The position numbers and the translations under genes were made by a program. Of a DNA stretch of 64,000 nt, positions 1 through 11,560 are shown one piece after another. A model generated the notes under the pieces. It worked only from the letters and a program-made list of their open reading frames with translations, was not told the DNA's origin and ran no database searches. The stretch lies in NCBI GenBank assembly GCA_038093515.1, contig JBBPSI010000026.1:62001-126000 (forward strand). The letters are read 5' to 3'. Within the stretch, counting starts at the first letter, position 1; every line of letters starts with the position of its first letter. This DNA comes from Butyriboletus loyo (taxonomy: Eukaryota > Basidiomycota > Agaricomycetes > Boletales > Boletaceae).

Positions 1-1580
1 AAGAACGATGAAGAGTCGAAGATCGGGATACTGACAATGGTTTAGTCTCGGGTTCCCACGCACGGTCCGACTTATGGCCACGAGTCCACGAGCTTTGTCA
101 ATGAGGGCCGGCGTGCGATTAATCACGTCCTGTGTGCGGTAGAAAGGGTGGTGACGATGTGCATTGGGTTAGAATGGGAAGTGGAGTATTTGATAAGTGC
201 GATCACGACATACGGGCTTCAAGGAGATCTTTGATGGTTGGCGATGAGGCGCAATGTCTCGAGCCATTGCGAATTGAGAGAGAATACATTCCTAGAGGCG
301 AGACTGCCAGGCACAAGTCATTTGATAATCAGACGTCCCTACCAGTGACTTGCCAATGCGAATTATTGGCCTCATGCTGAAACTGGAGTAGTCGCCCCGG
401 ATGCCTGACAAGGACTACCTCCGTGGCACGATATTTTATTGGTACCAGTATCTATCTGGCGTGCACAAGCATCCAGACCATGACATTACTTAACTTGAGA
501 AATTTACATGCTATACAGCGCTGGCCCACTTACCTACGTCAAGGCGGCTCGGACCACCATGGTCAAAAGAAACCATGGTTGTCCGCATCACTTCCGCAGC
601 ACCCTACTAGGATTAAGTAGGTGACCGCAGTAGAGCGTGAGTTCTTACTTGCCCGGAGGTGATAGGATGTGATCCGCTCCCAAGTGAAAATCGGTCCGTC
701 ACCATCCCTCTATCAGACCAATGACGCGTGGTTATCAAACATTCTCAGGATTGTCCATCACTCGTTCCAAACAGTCTTCAAGCGAAGGTACAACTGCCAG
801 ACAATACACTGTTCTCGTCGGAGACGAGCTGCACTGGCGCTCTTCACCCTCCAAGTGGTATGGTGGGAGCCTCGATCTGAGACAGAGTTTTGAGTGATGT
901 GTGGATACAGGAACGTCGCGAGCAGGCATAGAGCGCTTTTCTGCACACGATGGAGCAGAATGACAAGGGTGTGCTCCAAGAGAGAGACGGAGAACGAACT
1001 CGTACGGAATCATCGCTGGGTTTCCCGGTGACGCGAAAAACGTGTGCTGTCAGTAATCTGTCAAAATGATTGTCACTGCACGCTAGGAGAGAGGCGCAAC
1101 AAACCGGTGAAGGAGTCAAGCGGAATTACTAGGTACCTATGGGATATGGTCACCCGGCAGTCGAAGGGCTGGATACTCACAGGATGATCGCTTTCCTCTG
1201 CGTTGTGCGCATGCTTATCGGTAACTAAGAGAAATACTGAATAGCAAGAAAAGGGAGGAAAAAAAGAAGACTCACCGTCAATCAGGCTACGTGACACTGG
1301 TCCGGAACTGCTTCGGCGTCCCTTTCGAGATGCCTAATATGGTCGATTGCCATTAACCCCAATGCTTGGATCCGACATCTGACCGATAAAGCGCCACTCA
1401 CCCTGGGATGCAATAAAAACAATGCGGGTCATCACAGAATCCGGCCATCGAGGTTCCATTGCCAATGACGCAAGTGGAAGTATCTCATTATGTACCCAAA
1501 CGTTGCATAGCCAAGTTCGGGACAGAGCACACCGTCCCAAATTATAGCAAATTTGACAAGAGCGACGTTTAAGCGGCGGC
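1..1580. other. Gene-poor stretch, nothing recognised
   Basis: No open frame here has a recognisable domain or an ATG with good coding character. The only internal link is a short stretch around 540-620 that resembles 9035-9105, including a shared short peptide-like pattern SASLPQ. It is probably old duplicated spacer DNA belonging to the array that follows. Confidence 0.4.
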
Positions 1581-1719
1581 GCGCGGAACTGTGTTTGGTA
1601 TGTAGTGACGAGGGAATGAAATTAATGAATTAGACTTGGCTCGAAAAACGAAAAATCTGACAGATATGATCTGGAGAGAGCCGCGGAGAGGGTAGTCCTA
1701 CTCTGGCGGCTGGCGAGGA

Positions 1720-2040
1720 GGCAGTGGTGACATCACCCGACCCGACGACACGAAATGCGGCGGTGAATCTAGCACCATGCATGCCGCCCTCGGCAAGTGT
1801 TGCAAGCGGGGAGAGAGCCCGCGCTTGACTAGTATGATTATCTGTCGGAAGAGGACCCTTGTGGGAGGTGAGAGCGAGAGCGAAACCCCGTACCAGCCTG
1901 GTATTCCCCCGCTTGCGGGGGCGCGTAAAGAGTAAATTACTGCCTGACCCAAGGGTGAAAACAGTTGTAAAAGGAGTCGTCGAAGACCGCGGGGGTGAAT
2001 ATATCGATTGCGCACGACTCCTACCTCTTATGCTTGAATG
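1720..2040 (-). repeat. Dispersed spacer repeat R1, copy 1
   Basis: This block is clearly homologous to 10205-10520 in the same orientation. It also resembles parts of 15990-16275 and 24440-24600 in the opposite orientation. Shared landmarks are a GTAAAGAGTAAATTACTGCC stretch near 1930 and a CACCGCATTT-like stretch near 1755. No frame is conserved between copies, so it is treated as non-coding repeat. It sits just downstream of the first membrane-protein gene. Confidence 0.55.
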
Positions 2041-2467
2041 ACAGCGCACAAAAACCCATCACGTGATAATTGGCTGGCGAGAAGGTGAGTGACCCGCAGC
2101 GCCGCCCACTGCTCAGCTTGACGATTCCTTTGTCTCGCTAGTAAGCCTTGCTCTCAGCGATAAGTAAACATGTCGTTTTTAACCTGCAAGGCGACGAGCG
2201 CCATCTTTAGCACAAACTCCCTCTTCATTCTGGAACCATCTCTCACGTAATTAGGTTCAAGACATATCCCACCAGTGCGATAAACTAGGAAACGAATGCG
2301 AGACGGAGAGTGCACTGGAAACGTATCCGAAAAGTATGTACATTGAGCTCAGAAGACGACGCATATGCATAGGTAAAGTAGATATCCGATTCACGAATCA
2401 GAGTACGACAATTCACCATTTGCACCAGCGCTAGTGCTCGTCCCCGGTTTCCACCCAAAATCTTCAT

Positions 2468-4303
2468 TCAAACCTGAGGCGTATCATCTCCCAACGGTCC
2501 GAGTGGAATCGCCTCCGATTCGTTCAGGTCCCCTTCCACGACCTGATCCTGTCCCTGGGTGACGTCTGCGAATGCTATCGCAGACACGGCAGCATCATTG
2601 GCAACGGTTTGCGACAACACACCGAATCCGGTGTCAACCCCCTCCCGGCTCCTACGGAGGTCACGGTCATACAGCTCTCGCACGCTGATGATGAACCGCG
2701 GCATCATAGCGCATATGGTTACGAGCGACACAAAGCTCGAGAAGAGCACCGAAGTACTGTTTGGTGAGGACTGTGTATTGACTGAAGTATTGACATTGTA
2801 GAGCGTATTTCTAGCAGTTCAGAAGAAGATAACTGAGTGGTTAGTCGTTAGGAACACACTCGAGAGTAGGATGTATGGGGAAATGTAATCGTGACGAACG
2901 GGAGAGAGTGACAAAGTGAGACGTACACAAAGAAGTAAACGATTCCATCTCTGGCGAGTTGACGCATATACCGATTAGGCTGCCACTGCTTGGTTGCTTT
3001 GTACATTTCGACTGACTGCTTGCAGGTTTGGATAACTGCGAGAACGAAAAGCGTAGCACTGAGAATAAATCGCGGGATTGTGAAATACGTGAGAGTCGTA
3101 GGTGCCAGTGGAGCATTGATGGAGGTACTGCAATAAGAGAATTTGATAACGTGAAGAACTGTGACTAGCGAAAAGAATGCAAGGTGATGAAGGGTCACAT
3201 TCGTGAATTATGAGATAGAGTGATGCATGCGATTTAGCTCGAGGCATACCAGTGACGTAGGTACTGGGATTGCCGTATATGCCTGTTAAAACAAGGCAAG
3301 CAATAAGCTGTGTCACGTAAATGAACAGGAGAACCCAAAGAATGGTTTTGGATCGATTCCACATTGCATACACCCGCAGGACCATAACCACTGTGATTAA
3401 ACCCATAGTCGGAGGGAAGGAATCAAGGGGGTACAGTAACTTACAGTCAGCAGCATTATAAAATATTTGAAACGCCCAGACAGATATCATGAATAGTATG
3501 GTGCCTTTGGAATATCCATGTCTCATGCTGATAGTCGCAGGCAATAGATGAATCTGCTTACATCTACGGAACTGTTATCAATACAATTTTCAGTCGAAAT
3601 TTAGATGCATACGTCTACACAGAAGACCGTCGTCAACAACAGACAAGGTGTAAAGCAGAAAAACTGACTCTGACGGGGCCAGGGAGAAACGTAGTACCCA
3701 CTGCAAACACATCTGATCAACTCAATCGACCTCCAATACAATTTTGAACATACAGAACGCATAAGGACTTGATCACGGATGGACCGTTAGCTATATAATT
3801 TTGTATGCATTATAGCAACAATCGACGCACATAGTGGAACAAAGACCGGAATAACGAACCTACAGAAGTGTGAATTTAGAATGTACAATGAGGTTCCCTG
3901 AGCCTTTACACGCACCAAAACAAAGATTGTAGAGACCCGGGTCCAGGGTCTGCGCTGTAAAACTGTCATGGACCTAGCTCGCTCGGCAATTGTTGCTTCC
4001 TTACCCATACATAGTCAACCTTTGAATAGTATCAGCAGACATGCAAATATGATGGCAGAGTGATGTAATAACATACCTCTCTCGAAAAGGTGAGGACTGC
4101 AGTGATAGGGTTGCAACACCCAGTTCAGCGTGAAAAGGTGTGCACTGTCAGCATCACTCACAATAATCGTACACAACAGCAGTGACGAGAGCAACTGCGC
4201 TGGTCTATAGGATTAATCATTGACGGAAGGTATGAGCGAGCGCACGGGATACATAGTTAAACATCTGGAGAAGCTCCAAAGTAGACTGCAAGTCGGAGGA
4301 CAT
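2468..4303 (-). CDS. DUF6533-type seven-helix membrane protein, copy A
   Basis: Probable plasma-membrane or organelle-membrane protein of the fungal DUF6533 family, whose function is unknown. Exons read directly are 4253-4303 (ATG; MSSDLQSTLELLQ...), 4162-4204, 4077-4096, 4005-4019 and about 3913-3954. They join to give the family signature YDYFLTFSRE-VDYVW-RRPWTRVSTIF. Later exons are one ending at 3445, then 3250-3390 (VLRVYAMWNRSKTILWVLLF), 2927-3158 and 2468-2810 (MMPRFIISVRELYDRDLR). Phases of the last three exons were checked. The exons between about 3545 and 3910 could not be resolved. Hydrophobic helices lie in most exons and the C-terminal ~80 residues are soluble and acidic. This is the only copy in the array with both ends of intron 1 (4205-4252) canonical, so it is the best candidate for a working gene. 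The stop is TGA at 2468. Confidence 0.7.
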
Positions 4304-4362
4304 GGGAAGGATGCAGAGTCGAAGAGACGGATATTTTCCAGTTATATCACCTATCCGGTGTA

Positions 4363-4679
4363 TTGAACATTTGCTTCGAGACAAAATTGGAACAACGAGC
4401 GACGTATGCTCCGATCCTTTTAAAAAAAAAATCTACTTCTGTCTCTTGTGGGGTAATTGGACCGTATTTTTCATCTAGGATACAACTTCGAAATCCGGCG
4501 ACGGCGATCAACTGTCTGTGCTTCCCCGCGTTTCATACTCACACGAGGGTGTTACTAGGATTGTAGCGACACGCCGGGTTCCCCGCCAACCGAAACACGA
4601 ATAAGCGTGATCTTGAGTACGTCCATATGCGTATCGGGAGGTGAGGGTACTCGCGGAAATGAACGCAGGTCGCTAAGAT
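4363..4679. other. Upstream flank of copy A
   Basis: The first bases continue the 5' flank that all array copies share; the motif CCTATCCGGTGTATTGAA recurs near 4350, 8850, 13430, 19530 and 22905. Beyond that no gene is seen. Confidence 0.4.
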
Positions 4680-6075
4680 GGGCGTCGTGGCGTTGAGTGG
4701 GTCAGCATTCTTTCATAATGGGCGGCGCTGCACAACATATAGATTAAGCCTCTTGGATTGGCAGTATGAGTCAAAATAATGTTTGAACAGACAACTCGTG
4801 ACTACGCAAGTGGATGCTTGCGCACCTTTAGGTTAAGTCGGATGATCACGACCACCGACTTCTATCGCAAAGATAGTGTGATTGATGGTACGCCCACCCT
4901 CGTTGACAAATCTTCGTAGAAATAAGCCGCACTGTGCTTAGTACACACTCTTGTCGTCGATGACGACCTCGACCGCGCTCTCCACCCCCTCTAGCGGAAA
5001 GATCGGAAGTTAGGTTGTGGACGGGGTCTGGGGTTACATATGGATATAAGGATCGGGTCTGAACGCGAACACCTAAGAATGCGGCCCACAAATGCTAAGG
5101 TGAGCACCATTTCTGCGCCTGCTGTATATCTTGCTCGATCGCGCCCTTTCAATGGAGTGTCTCGATACCGTGTGTCTAATTGGTGGACATCACGGTTGGG
5201 CACAGAGCGCTTTTCTGAATATAATGGAGGTGGATGAAAAGGCGTGGTAAATGTGAAAAAAAGGAGATTGTATTCTTACGGTTCAGCATGGAGTACGGAA
5301 TGATGGCTGGTTTATCCACGGCAGGGAATGATAGTCATGTATTTTCAGAAGTCCGCTAAGATCATGGTCAATGGGCGCGAAGGAGGCACAAGAAGGATGG
5401 GAAAGTAGAATTAATGGATATCATGCTTCCATGATTGATTACCTATCCGTACAAATGCAATAGACCCACAGGTATCCAGGATGATCTTTTGAGCTCTGTG
5501 CTGTGTGCAATTCCTGGGAAAATTGATTGAACTAAATGATGAGATCAAACGCGCCCACGAAATGAAGAGACATTGCATTGCAGCGGTGTCGATATTATTT
5601 TGTCCTTAAAAACAACTGGATCATCTGTATACCATTTAGTTCAGAATACGAAGCACACATGCATGTTTTATGATGGACATTTGAATCGCACTCGAAGCAC
5701 CATGCTGCACAGGGAGGGTGGCGCAGATAGATTGTACATAATACGGACAAGAGGGTACCTGTCGCTGCACATACAGTCGCATGTCACGGTAGGGTGAGCG
5801 GGTAAGGGTCGAAATGATGCTGAAAACCAACGTGCGCGAAAGCAAGGAAGTGCTTCGATAACGGTCGACTGTACCGTCAGGTCGTCCATCCGCCCGGAAC
5901 ACAGATGATCAAGATGCCGGAGGAGACGCTGCAGGGGAGACGGTTAGGTCGCGGACGAACTTTTTTGCGCAGGCGATCTGGGAAATGGAGGGGTCCATAT
6001 TCATAGGAACTGATTCAGCACGAATTGGGGAGGAAACTGGATGGAAGTGTCGGCGCGAACATGTCGCGCTCAGAA
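4680..6075. repeat. Duplicated spacer block S, copy 1
   Basis: This block matches 13755-14760 in the same orientation. The match runs from a stretch containing GGCGCTGCACA (4722; partner near 13805), through CCTCTAGCGGAAAGATCGG (4988; partner 14080), to GACGGTTAGGTCGCGGACGA (5939; partner 14590). Copy 1 carries about 420 extra bases (roughly 5485-5905) that the partner lacks. No protein family was recognised in either copy. Confidence 0.6.
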
Positions 6076-6159
6076 GGAGGTCGACTAGAGTCACTGGTCA
6101 GCGGGAGAGGGGGTCATTGGGTCACGTGATAAATAGCCATTCAAACTTCGCGTTGTGTA

Positions 6160-6950
6160 TCGGCCCGGCGCAGCGCCGCTCACTGCTCAACTTGACGAAT
6201 CCGCATTTATCGAGTATCCCACGACAGAGGCCCACTGTATTATGGCTCATTGGTCGAAGAAGATCTGAACTGGTGTCGTGCAGTTAGTTGACGGACTTTT
6301 TTTCTTCTCCTTTGTCTCGCTATTACCAAGCCTTTGATACACTCAGCGATCATTAAACATACCCTCTTTGACCTGCAATTACAAGGCGACGAGCGCCATA
6401 TTTAGCGCAAACTCGCTCGTCAATCCGGAACGATCTCTCACCTGCTTCTACGCAAGGACTGTCTGGGAGTTATATTCTCTAATTCGTCTTGGGACAGGTT
6501 CACTCAGCTCGACTTCAGACAAGTGAGGCATGTACACAACCAAATAACACTGCACTCCGATCAATATTGCAACTGACAGCGCTACTCTAGATTGCTCACC
6601 AATTGTGTATCGCCATGTCATCCTTGTCCCAACCTGTCGTCGCGTTATTGCGCATTTTCTGGCTTTCGGCTTGCTATATCACAGGTCCATGCACCGGTCG
6701 ACTGACTTCCAATATGACCTTACTTGACGCCCAATCTTGACGTTCAAGACATATCCCGCCAGTGCGATAAACTAGGAAGCGAATACGAGACAAAGGGCAC
6801 TGGAAACGTGTCCAAAAAGTATGTACATTGAGCTCAGAAGACGACGCATATGCATAGGTAAAATAGATATCCGGTTCACGAATCAAAATACGACAATTCA
6901 CCATTTGCACCAGCGCTAGTGCTCGTCCCCGGTTTCCACCCAAAATCTTC
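6160..6950. repeat. 3' flank of array unit (copy B)
   Basis: This is homologous to 10740-11560 and, in part, to 2090-2460. Each is the DNA immediately beyond the stop codon of an array gene. The shared text includes CTCCTTTGTCTCGCTA and, nearest the gene, CACCAGCGCTAGTGCTCGTC. This shows that the duplicated unit is larger than the coding region. Confidence 0.55.
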
Positions 6951-6952
6951 AT

Positions 6953-8770
6953 TCAAACACGAGGCGTATTATCTCCCAACGGTCCGAGTGGAATCGCCTC
7001 CGATTCGTTCAGGTCCCCTTCCACGACCTGATGTCTCTGGGTGACATCTGCGAATGCGATCGCAGACACGGGAGCAACGGGTTGCGACAACACACCGAAT
7101 CCGGTGTCAACCCCCTCCCGGCTCCTACGTAGGTCACGGTCATACAGCTCTCGCACGCTGATGATGAACCGCGGCATCATAGCGCATATGGTTACGAAAG
7201 ACAGCAACCACAAGAAGAGCAAGGAAGTGCTGTTTTGTGTGGCCTCGGCGTTGACTACAGTATTCACATTGTAGAGCATATTTCTAGCAATTCAGAAGAA
7301 AATAACTGGGTGGTTAGTTGTTGGGAAAGCACTCGAGAGTAGGACACATGGGGGAATATAATCATGACGAACGAGAGTGAGAGGAAAAATGAGACGCACA
7401 CAAAGAAGTAAACAATTCCCTCTCTGACGAGTCGACGCATATACTGGTTAGGCTGCCACTGCTTGGTTGCTTTGTACATTTCGACCGACTGCTTGCAGGT
7501 TTGTATAACAGCGAGAACCAAAAGCGTAGTACTGAGAATAAATCGCGGGATTTTGGAATACGTCAAAGTGCTGGGTGAAGTGTTGTCGCGGGAACTGCAA
7601 AAAGAGAAATCGGGGAGTTGAACAACTGTGACTGGAGCAACGGGTGGAAGGTAATGAAGGGCCACCTTTGTGAGATGCAGTGATAAATCCAGTATAGCTC
7701 GGGACGTACCAAAGTTGTAGGTGCTGGCTTTGTTGTATTTGCCTGTAAAAACAGTGGAACAGATAATCTGTGGGACGTAGACAAACAGGAGAACCCAAAG
7801 AATTGTTTTGGATCGATTCCACATTGCATACACCCGCAGGATCATTACGACTGTGATTTAAACCATAGTCAGAAGTCAGGAATCAGGACGATTCAGTAAC
7901 TTACAGTCAGCAGCATTATAAAATATTTCAAACGCCCAGAGAGATCCCATCCGTGTTATGATGCCTATAGAATATCCATGTCTCATCCTGATAGTGTTCC
8001 AGGCAATAGATAAATCTGCTTACATCTATAAAACTGTTATCAATATAGTTTTCAATTGCAATTTAGATGCATACGTCTAGACAGAAGACTGTCGTCAACG
8101 ATAGGCAGGGCGGGAAGCAGAAAGGCAGACTCTGACGGGGCCACGGAGAAAGGTACTAGTAACTGCAAATATATCCGATCAGCTCAATCGACCTCCAATA
8201 CGAATCTGAACATACATAACCCATGAAAACTTGATCATGGATTGACCATTAGCAGTATAATCTTCTATCCATGATAGCAACAATCGACATACATAGTGGA
8301 ACAAAGCCCGACATAACGAACCTACAAAACCGTGAATCCAGATATCCAATGGGGTTCCCTGCACTTTTACACGTACCAGAACAAAGAATGTAGAGACCCA
8401 GGTCCAGGGTCTGCGCTGTAAGCCTGTCAGGGACCTACCTCACCCGATAGTTGTTGGTTCCTTACCCAAACATAGTCCACCTTTGAATACGGTCAGCAGA
8501 CGTGCAAATATGATGGCAGTGTGATGTAATACCATACCTCTCTCGAAAAGGTGAGGACTGTAGTGAAAGGATTGCAACACTCACTTCGGCATGAAATGGA
8601 TAACGTGCGCACAAGTATCACTCACAATAATCGTAGACAACAGCAATGACGGCAACAACTGTGCTGGTGTATAAGATGAATTATCGACGGAATGTATGAG
8701 CAAGCGCACGTGATACATAGTTATTCATCTGGAGACGCTCCAAAGTAGACTGCAAGTCGGAGGGTGGCAT
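6953..8770 (-). CDS. DUF6533-type membrane protein, copy B (probably damaged at 5' end)
   Basis: Paralogue of copy A with the same exon order. The apparent ATG is at 8768-8770 (MPPSDLQSTLE). The LTFSRE, VDYVW and RRPWTWVSTFF exons are present near 8380-8545. The core MILRVYAMWNRSK exon is near 7845, and the last exon ends at 6953 with MMPRFIISVRELYDRDLR. The intron-1 acceptor seen in copy A (TATAG) reads TATAC here, and reading through meets a TAA. The annotated start is therefore probably not usable as it stands, although the C-terminal half is open. The last intron (donor GTGCGT, acceptor TGCTAG) is intact. Call it a recent but possibly non-functional duplicate. Confidence 0.6.
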
Positions 8771-9753
8771 GGCAAGGATTCAGAGTCGAAGAGAGGGAGG
8801 GGTTCAGTGATTCAGTGATTCATTGATGAATTCCGCTGGCAGCTATATCACCTATCCGGTGTATTGAATATTTGCTTCGAGACAAGTTTAGAACAACAAG
8901 CGATGTTTGGTACTTGGACGATCGACAAACATGCGTTACACCATGGATGGGTGACAGTGGAAACCAGTGCAAGAGCGCCTTCGTTGCTGCCAACGTCACA
9001 ACACACTTCTTGATGATCACGGTTCTGGTCACCGTCACTGGCAAAACTAACCAAGGTTGGTTCTCTGCATCACTACCGCAACTTCCCACTAAGGTTAGGT
9101 GCCTTGAATCTGCAAAGGTGCCATGTAACGTTATCGCTTGACTGCTCTACTGCAGTCATTTGAGAGTTCTGATTGGACGATCTATAAATGAACTAACCAG
9201 ATCGTTTGAGCTTTTGGGTCGGCTACGTTTGTAAATCAGTGGGCGCAGTAGATGGACCTGAGGTCTTTGGTAACATGGTGGGAACTCGGCCCTGGAGATT
9301 CTCGTCACTGATCAGTGAATTTTTGGTTGCTCCAGGGCCGTTGACCCAACATGCCGTCGCGTCCTTGAATTAGCATTCTTGTCTTGTACCTCTTCGACAA
9401 GCAGTCGTGACGCTCACCCAATTTCAGTTTTTTTATCTGTCTTTATTTGTCTCATATACGCTGTTGTATCCCTCAAAGAAGGCGAACGATGTGCTGCTTT
9501 CTACAAAAGCCCTCTGTATAATAGGTCATGAAAACACAATCGTGCTTGCAAAGAAGTCCCCCCGAGACAATGCCTACATTGCGTAACGTTGGGAGATACA
9601 TGATACATTCAACTCAGAAGACGAGACATAGTATGGCATCACTAAAAACAATATTCGAGTCACCGTTCCGAGTACCACAATATTCTCTATGATTTGATTC
9701 GCTATTGCACCAGCACTAGTGCTCATCCCCAAATTTCCGCCCAACATTCTCAT
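8771..9753. other. Spacer between copy B and the truncated copy
   Basis: The first ~130 bases are the shared upstream flank. The remainder contains a small nested palindrome (9288-9339, listed separately) and a weak match of 9035-9105 to 540-620. No gene recognised. Confidence 0.4.
9288..9339. repeat. Nested palindrome
   Basis: Perfect 10-bp arms GGCCCTGGAG (9288-9297) and CTCCAGGGCC (9330-9339) enclose a second perfect 14-bp palindrome, TCACTGATCAGTGA (9305-9318). It could fold as a cruciform or be a symmetric binding site. No function can be assigned. Confidence 0.6.
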
Positions 9754-9951
9754 TCAAACCTCACGCGTATTATCTCCCAACAGTTCGAGTCGAGTCGTCT
9801 CCGATTCGTTCGCGTCTCCTTCCACGACCTCATCCTGTCCTGGGGTGACATCTGCGAATGCGATCGCGGACAAAACACCAAACCCGGTGTCAATCCCCTG
9901 CCAGCGCCCGGGAAGGTCACGGTCATACAGCTCTCGCACGACCTTACGCAA
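9754..9951 (-). pseudogene. C-terminal fragment of a sixth DUF6533 gene
   Basis: The frame contains RELYDRDLPGRWQGIDTGFG followed by an acidic tail that closely matches the last exon of copies A-E, then the stop. Everything upstream (all membrane helices) is missing. The flank beyond the stop is again the shared unit flank. This is a truncated array member lying between copies B and C. Confidence 0.75.
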
Positions 9952-10204
9952 CTACGTATCCTCTCCCCCCCACCTGGGAAGGTGACGATAAACGTATGAA
10001 TGGATGCGATGCGCATGTATAGCTTGCACATAGGGATATATGTCGTTGGGCATACAGTCGCATGCATGTTACAGTCAAAACGATGCTGAAAGCCAACCTG
10101 CACTAGAAAAAGTAAATGGGTGGAGCCTACGCACGTATGCCCCGATCCAGCCTACCCCAATCATCTAATCAAGTGTCGGTGCACACCCTCCTCAATCCTA
10201 GACC

Positions 10205-10520
10205 TGCGCACTTGACCTGACGACACAAAATGCGGCGGTGGATTTAGCACCACACCACACGTCCCGACCTCGGCAGGTGTTGTAAGCAGGGAGAGCCCGC
10301 GCTTGACCAGTATGATTATCTATCCGAAGAAGGCCTTTGTGAGAGGTGAGAGCGGAAGCGAAACCCGGTCCCAGGTGTCCCTCGATTACGGAGGCGCGTA
10401 AAGAGTAAATTACTGCCTGACCCAAGGGTGATACAGTCGAAAACGGTTGTAAAAGGAGCCACCCCGTCATCGAAGGCTGCACAAATGAATATATTGATTT
10501 CGCACGACTACCTCTTGTTC
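10205..10520 (-). repeat. Dispersed spacer repeat R1, copy 2
   Basis: Homologous to 1720-2040 in the same orientation, and more distantly to blocks near 16050-16270 and 24450-24600 in reverse. It shares the GTAAAGAGTAAATTACTGCC landmark (around 10398). No conserved reading frame. Confidence 0.55.
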
Positions 10521-10739
10521 TTGGATAACGGTCCACTGTACCGTAAAATTAACCATTTGCCTGACACAGATATACTCGAAGCGCCCAAGGGCATGCAAGT
10601 GGAAGCCTATCAGCGAGCAATGGGGTCGAGGGTGTTGCTTTCCCGCTCAAAAGGAAGGAGGTGGAAGCAGCTAACAAGAAATAGAACTGCTCGCACGACA
10701 AACTCATCACGTGATGATAGGCCAATGAGAGGGTGAGTG

Positions 10740-11560
10740 ACCCGCTCAGCGCTGCCGGCACCGCTCACTGCCACCCAGCTTGACGAATCTGTATTCCACG
10801 ACAGACGCTCACTGTATCATGGCTCACTGGTCGAACATGATCTGAACTAGTGTCGTGGGGCTAGTTGACGGAATTTCTTTCCTCTCCTTTGTCTCGCTAC
10901 TAAGCCTTGCACTCAGCGATAAGTAAACGTGCCCTCTTTGACCTGCAAGGCGATCTTTAGCACAAACTCCCTCTTCATTCTGGAACGATCTCTCACCTGC
11001 TTCTACGCAAGGACTGTCAGGGGAAATATTATGAGCCCCAGGCTGGAAGTTATAATCTCTGAGTCGTCTGGGGAGAGGTTCACTCAGCTCGACTTCAAAA
11101 AAGTGAGGCATGTACACAAGTAAACAACACGGTTCGTGCTGCACTCCGATCAATATTGCAACTGACAGCGCTACCTTAGATTGCCTATACCATTTGTGTA
11201 TCGCCATGCCCTCAGCACGTTATATCATTCCTGCCGGGATTGTTGGCCCAACCTGTTCTTGAGCATTTTCTTGCTTTTGGCTTGCTGTATCACAAGTCCA
11301 TGCACCAGTCGATCGACTTCCAATACGACCTTACTTGACGCCCAATATTGACGTTCGAGACATTACTCACATCACCAATAGGATGAACTGAGAAGCGAAT
11401 ACGAGACGGAAACTGCACTGGAAACGTATCTCTCAGAAGACGAGTCATATGCATAGGTAAAATAGATATCCGATTCACCATTCACAATACCACAATTTCC
11501 TACGATTCACCATTCCACCAGCGCTAGTGCTTGTCCCCGGTTTCCGCCCAAAATTCTCAT
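10740..11560. repeat. 3' flank of array unit (copy C)
   Basis: Same kind of block as 6160-6950, running from a GCTCACTG...CTTGACGAATC stretch to the CACCAGCGCTAGTGCTTGTC stretch next to the stop codon of copy C. No gene inside. Confidence 0.55.
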
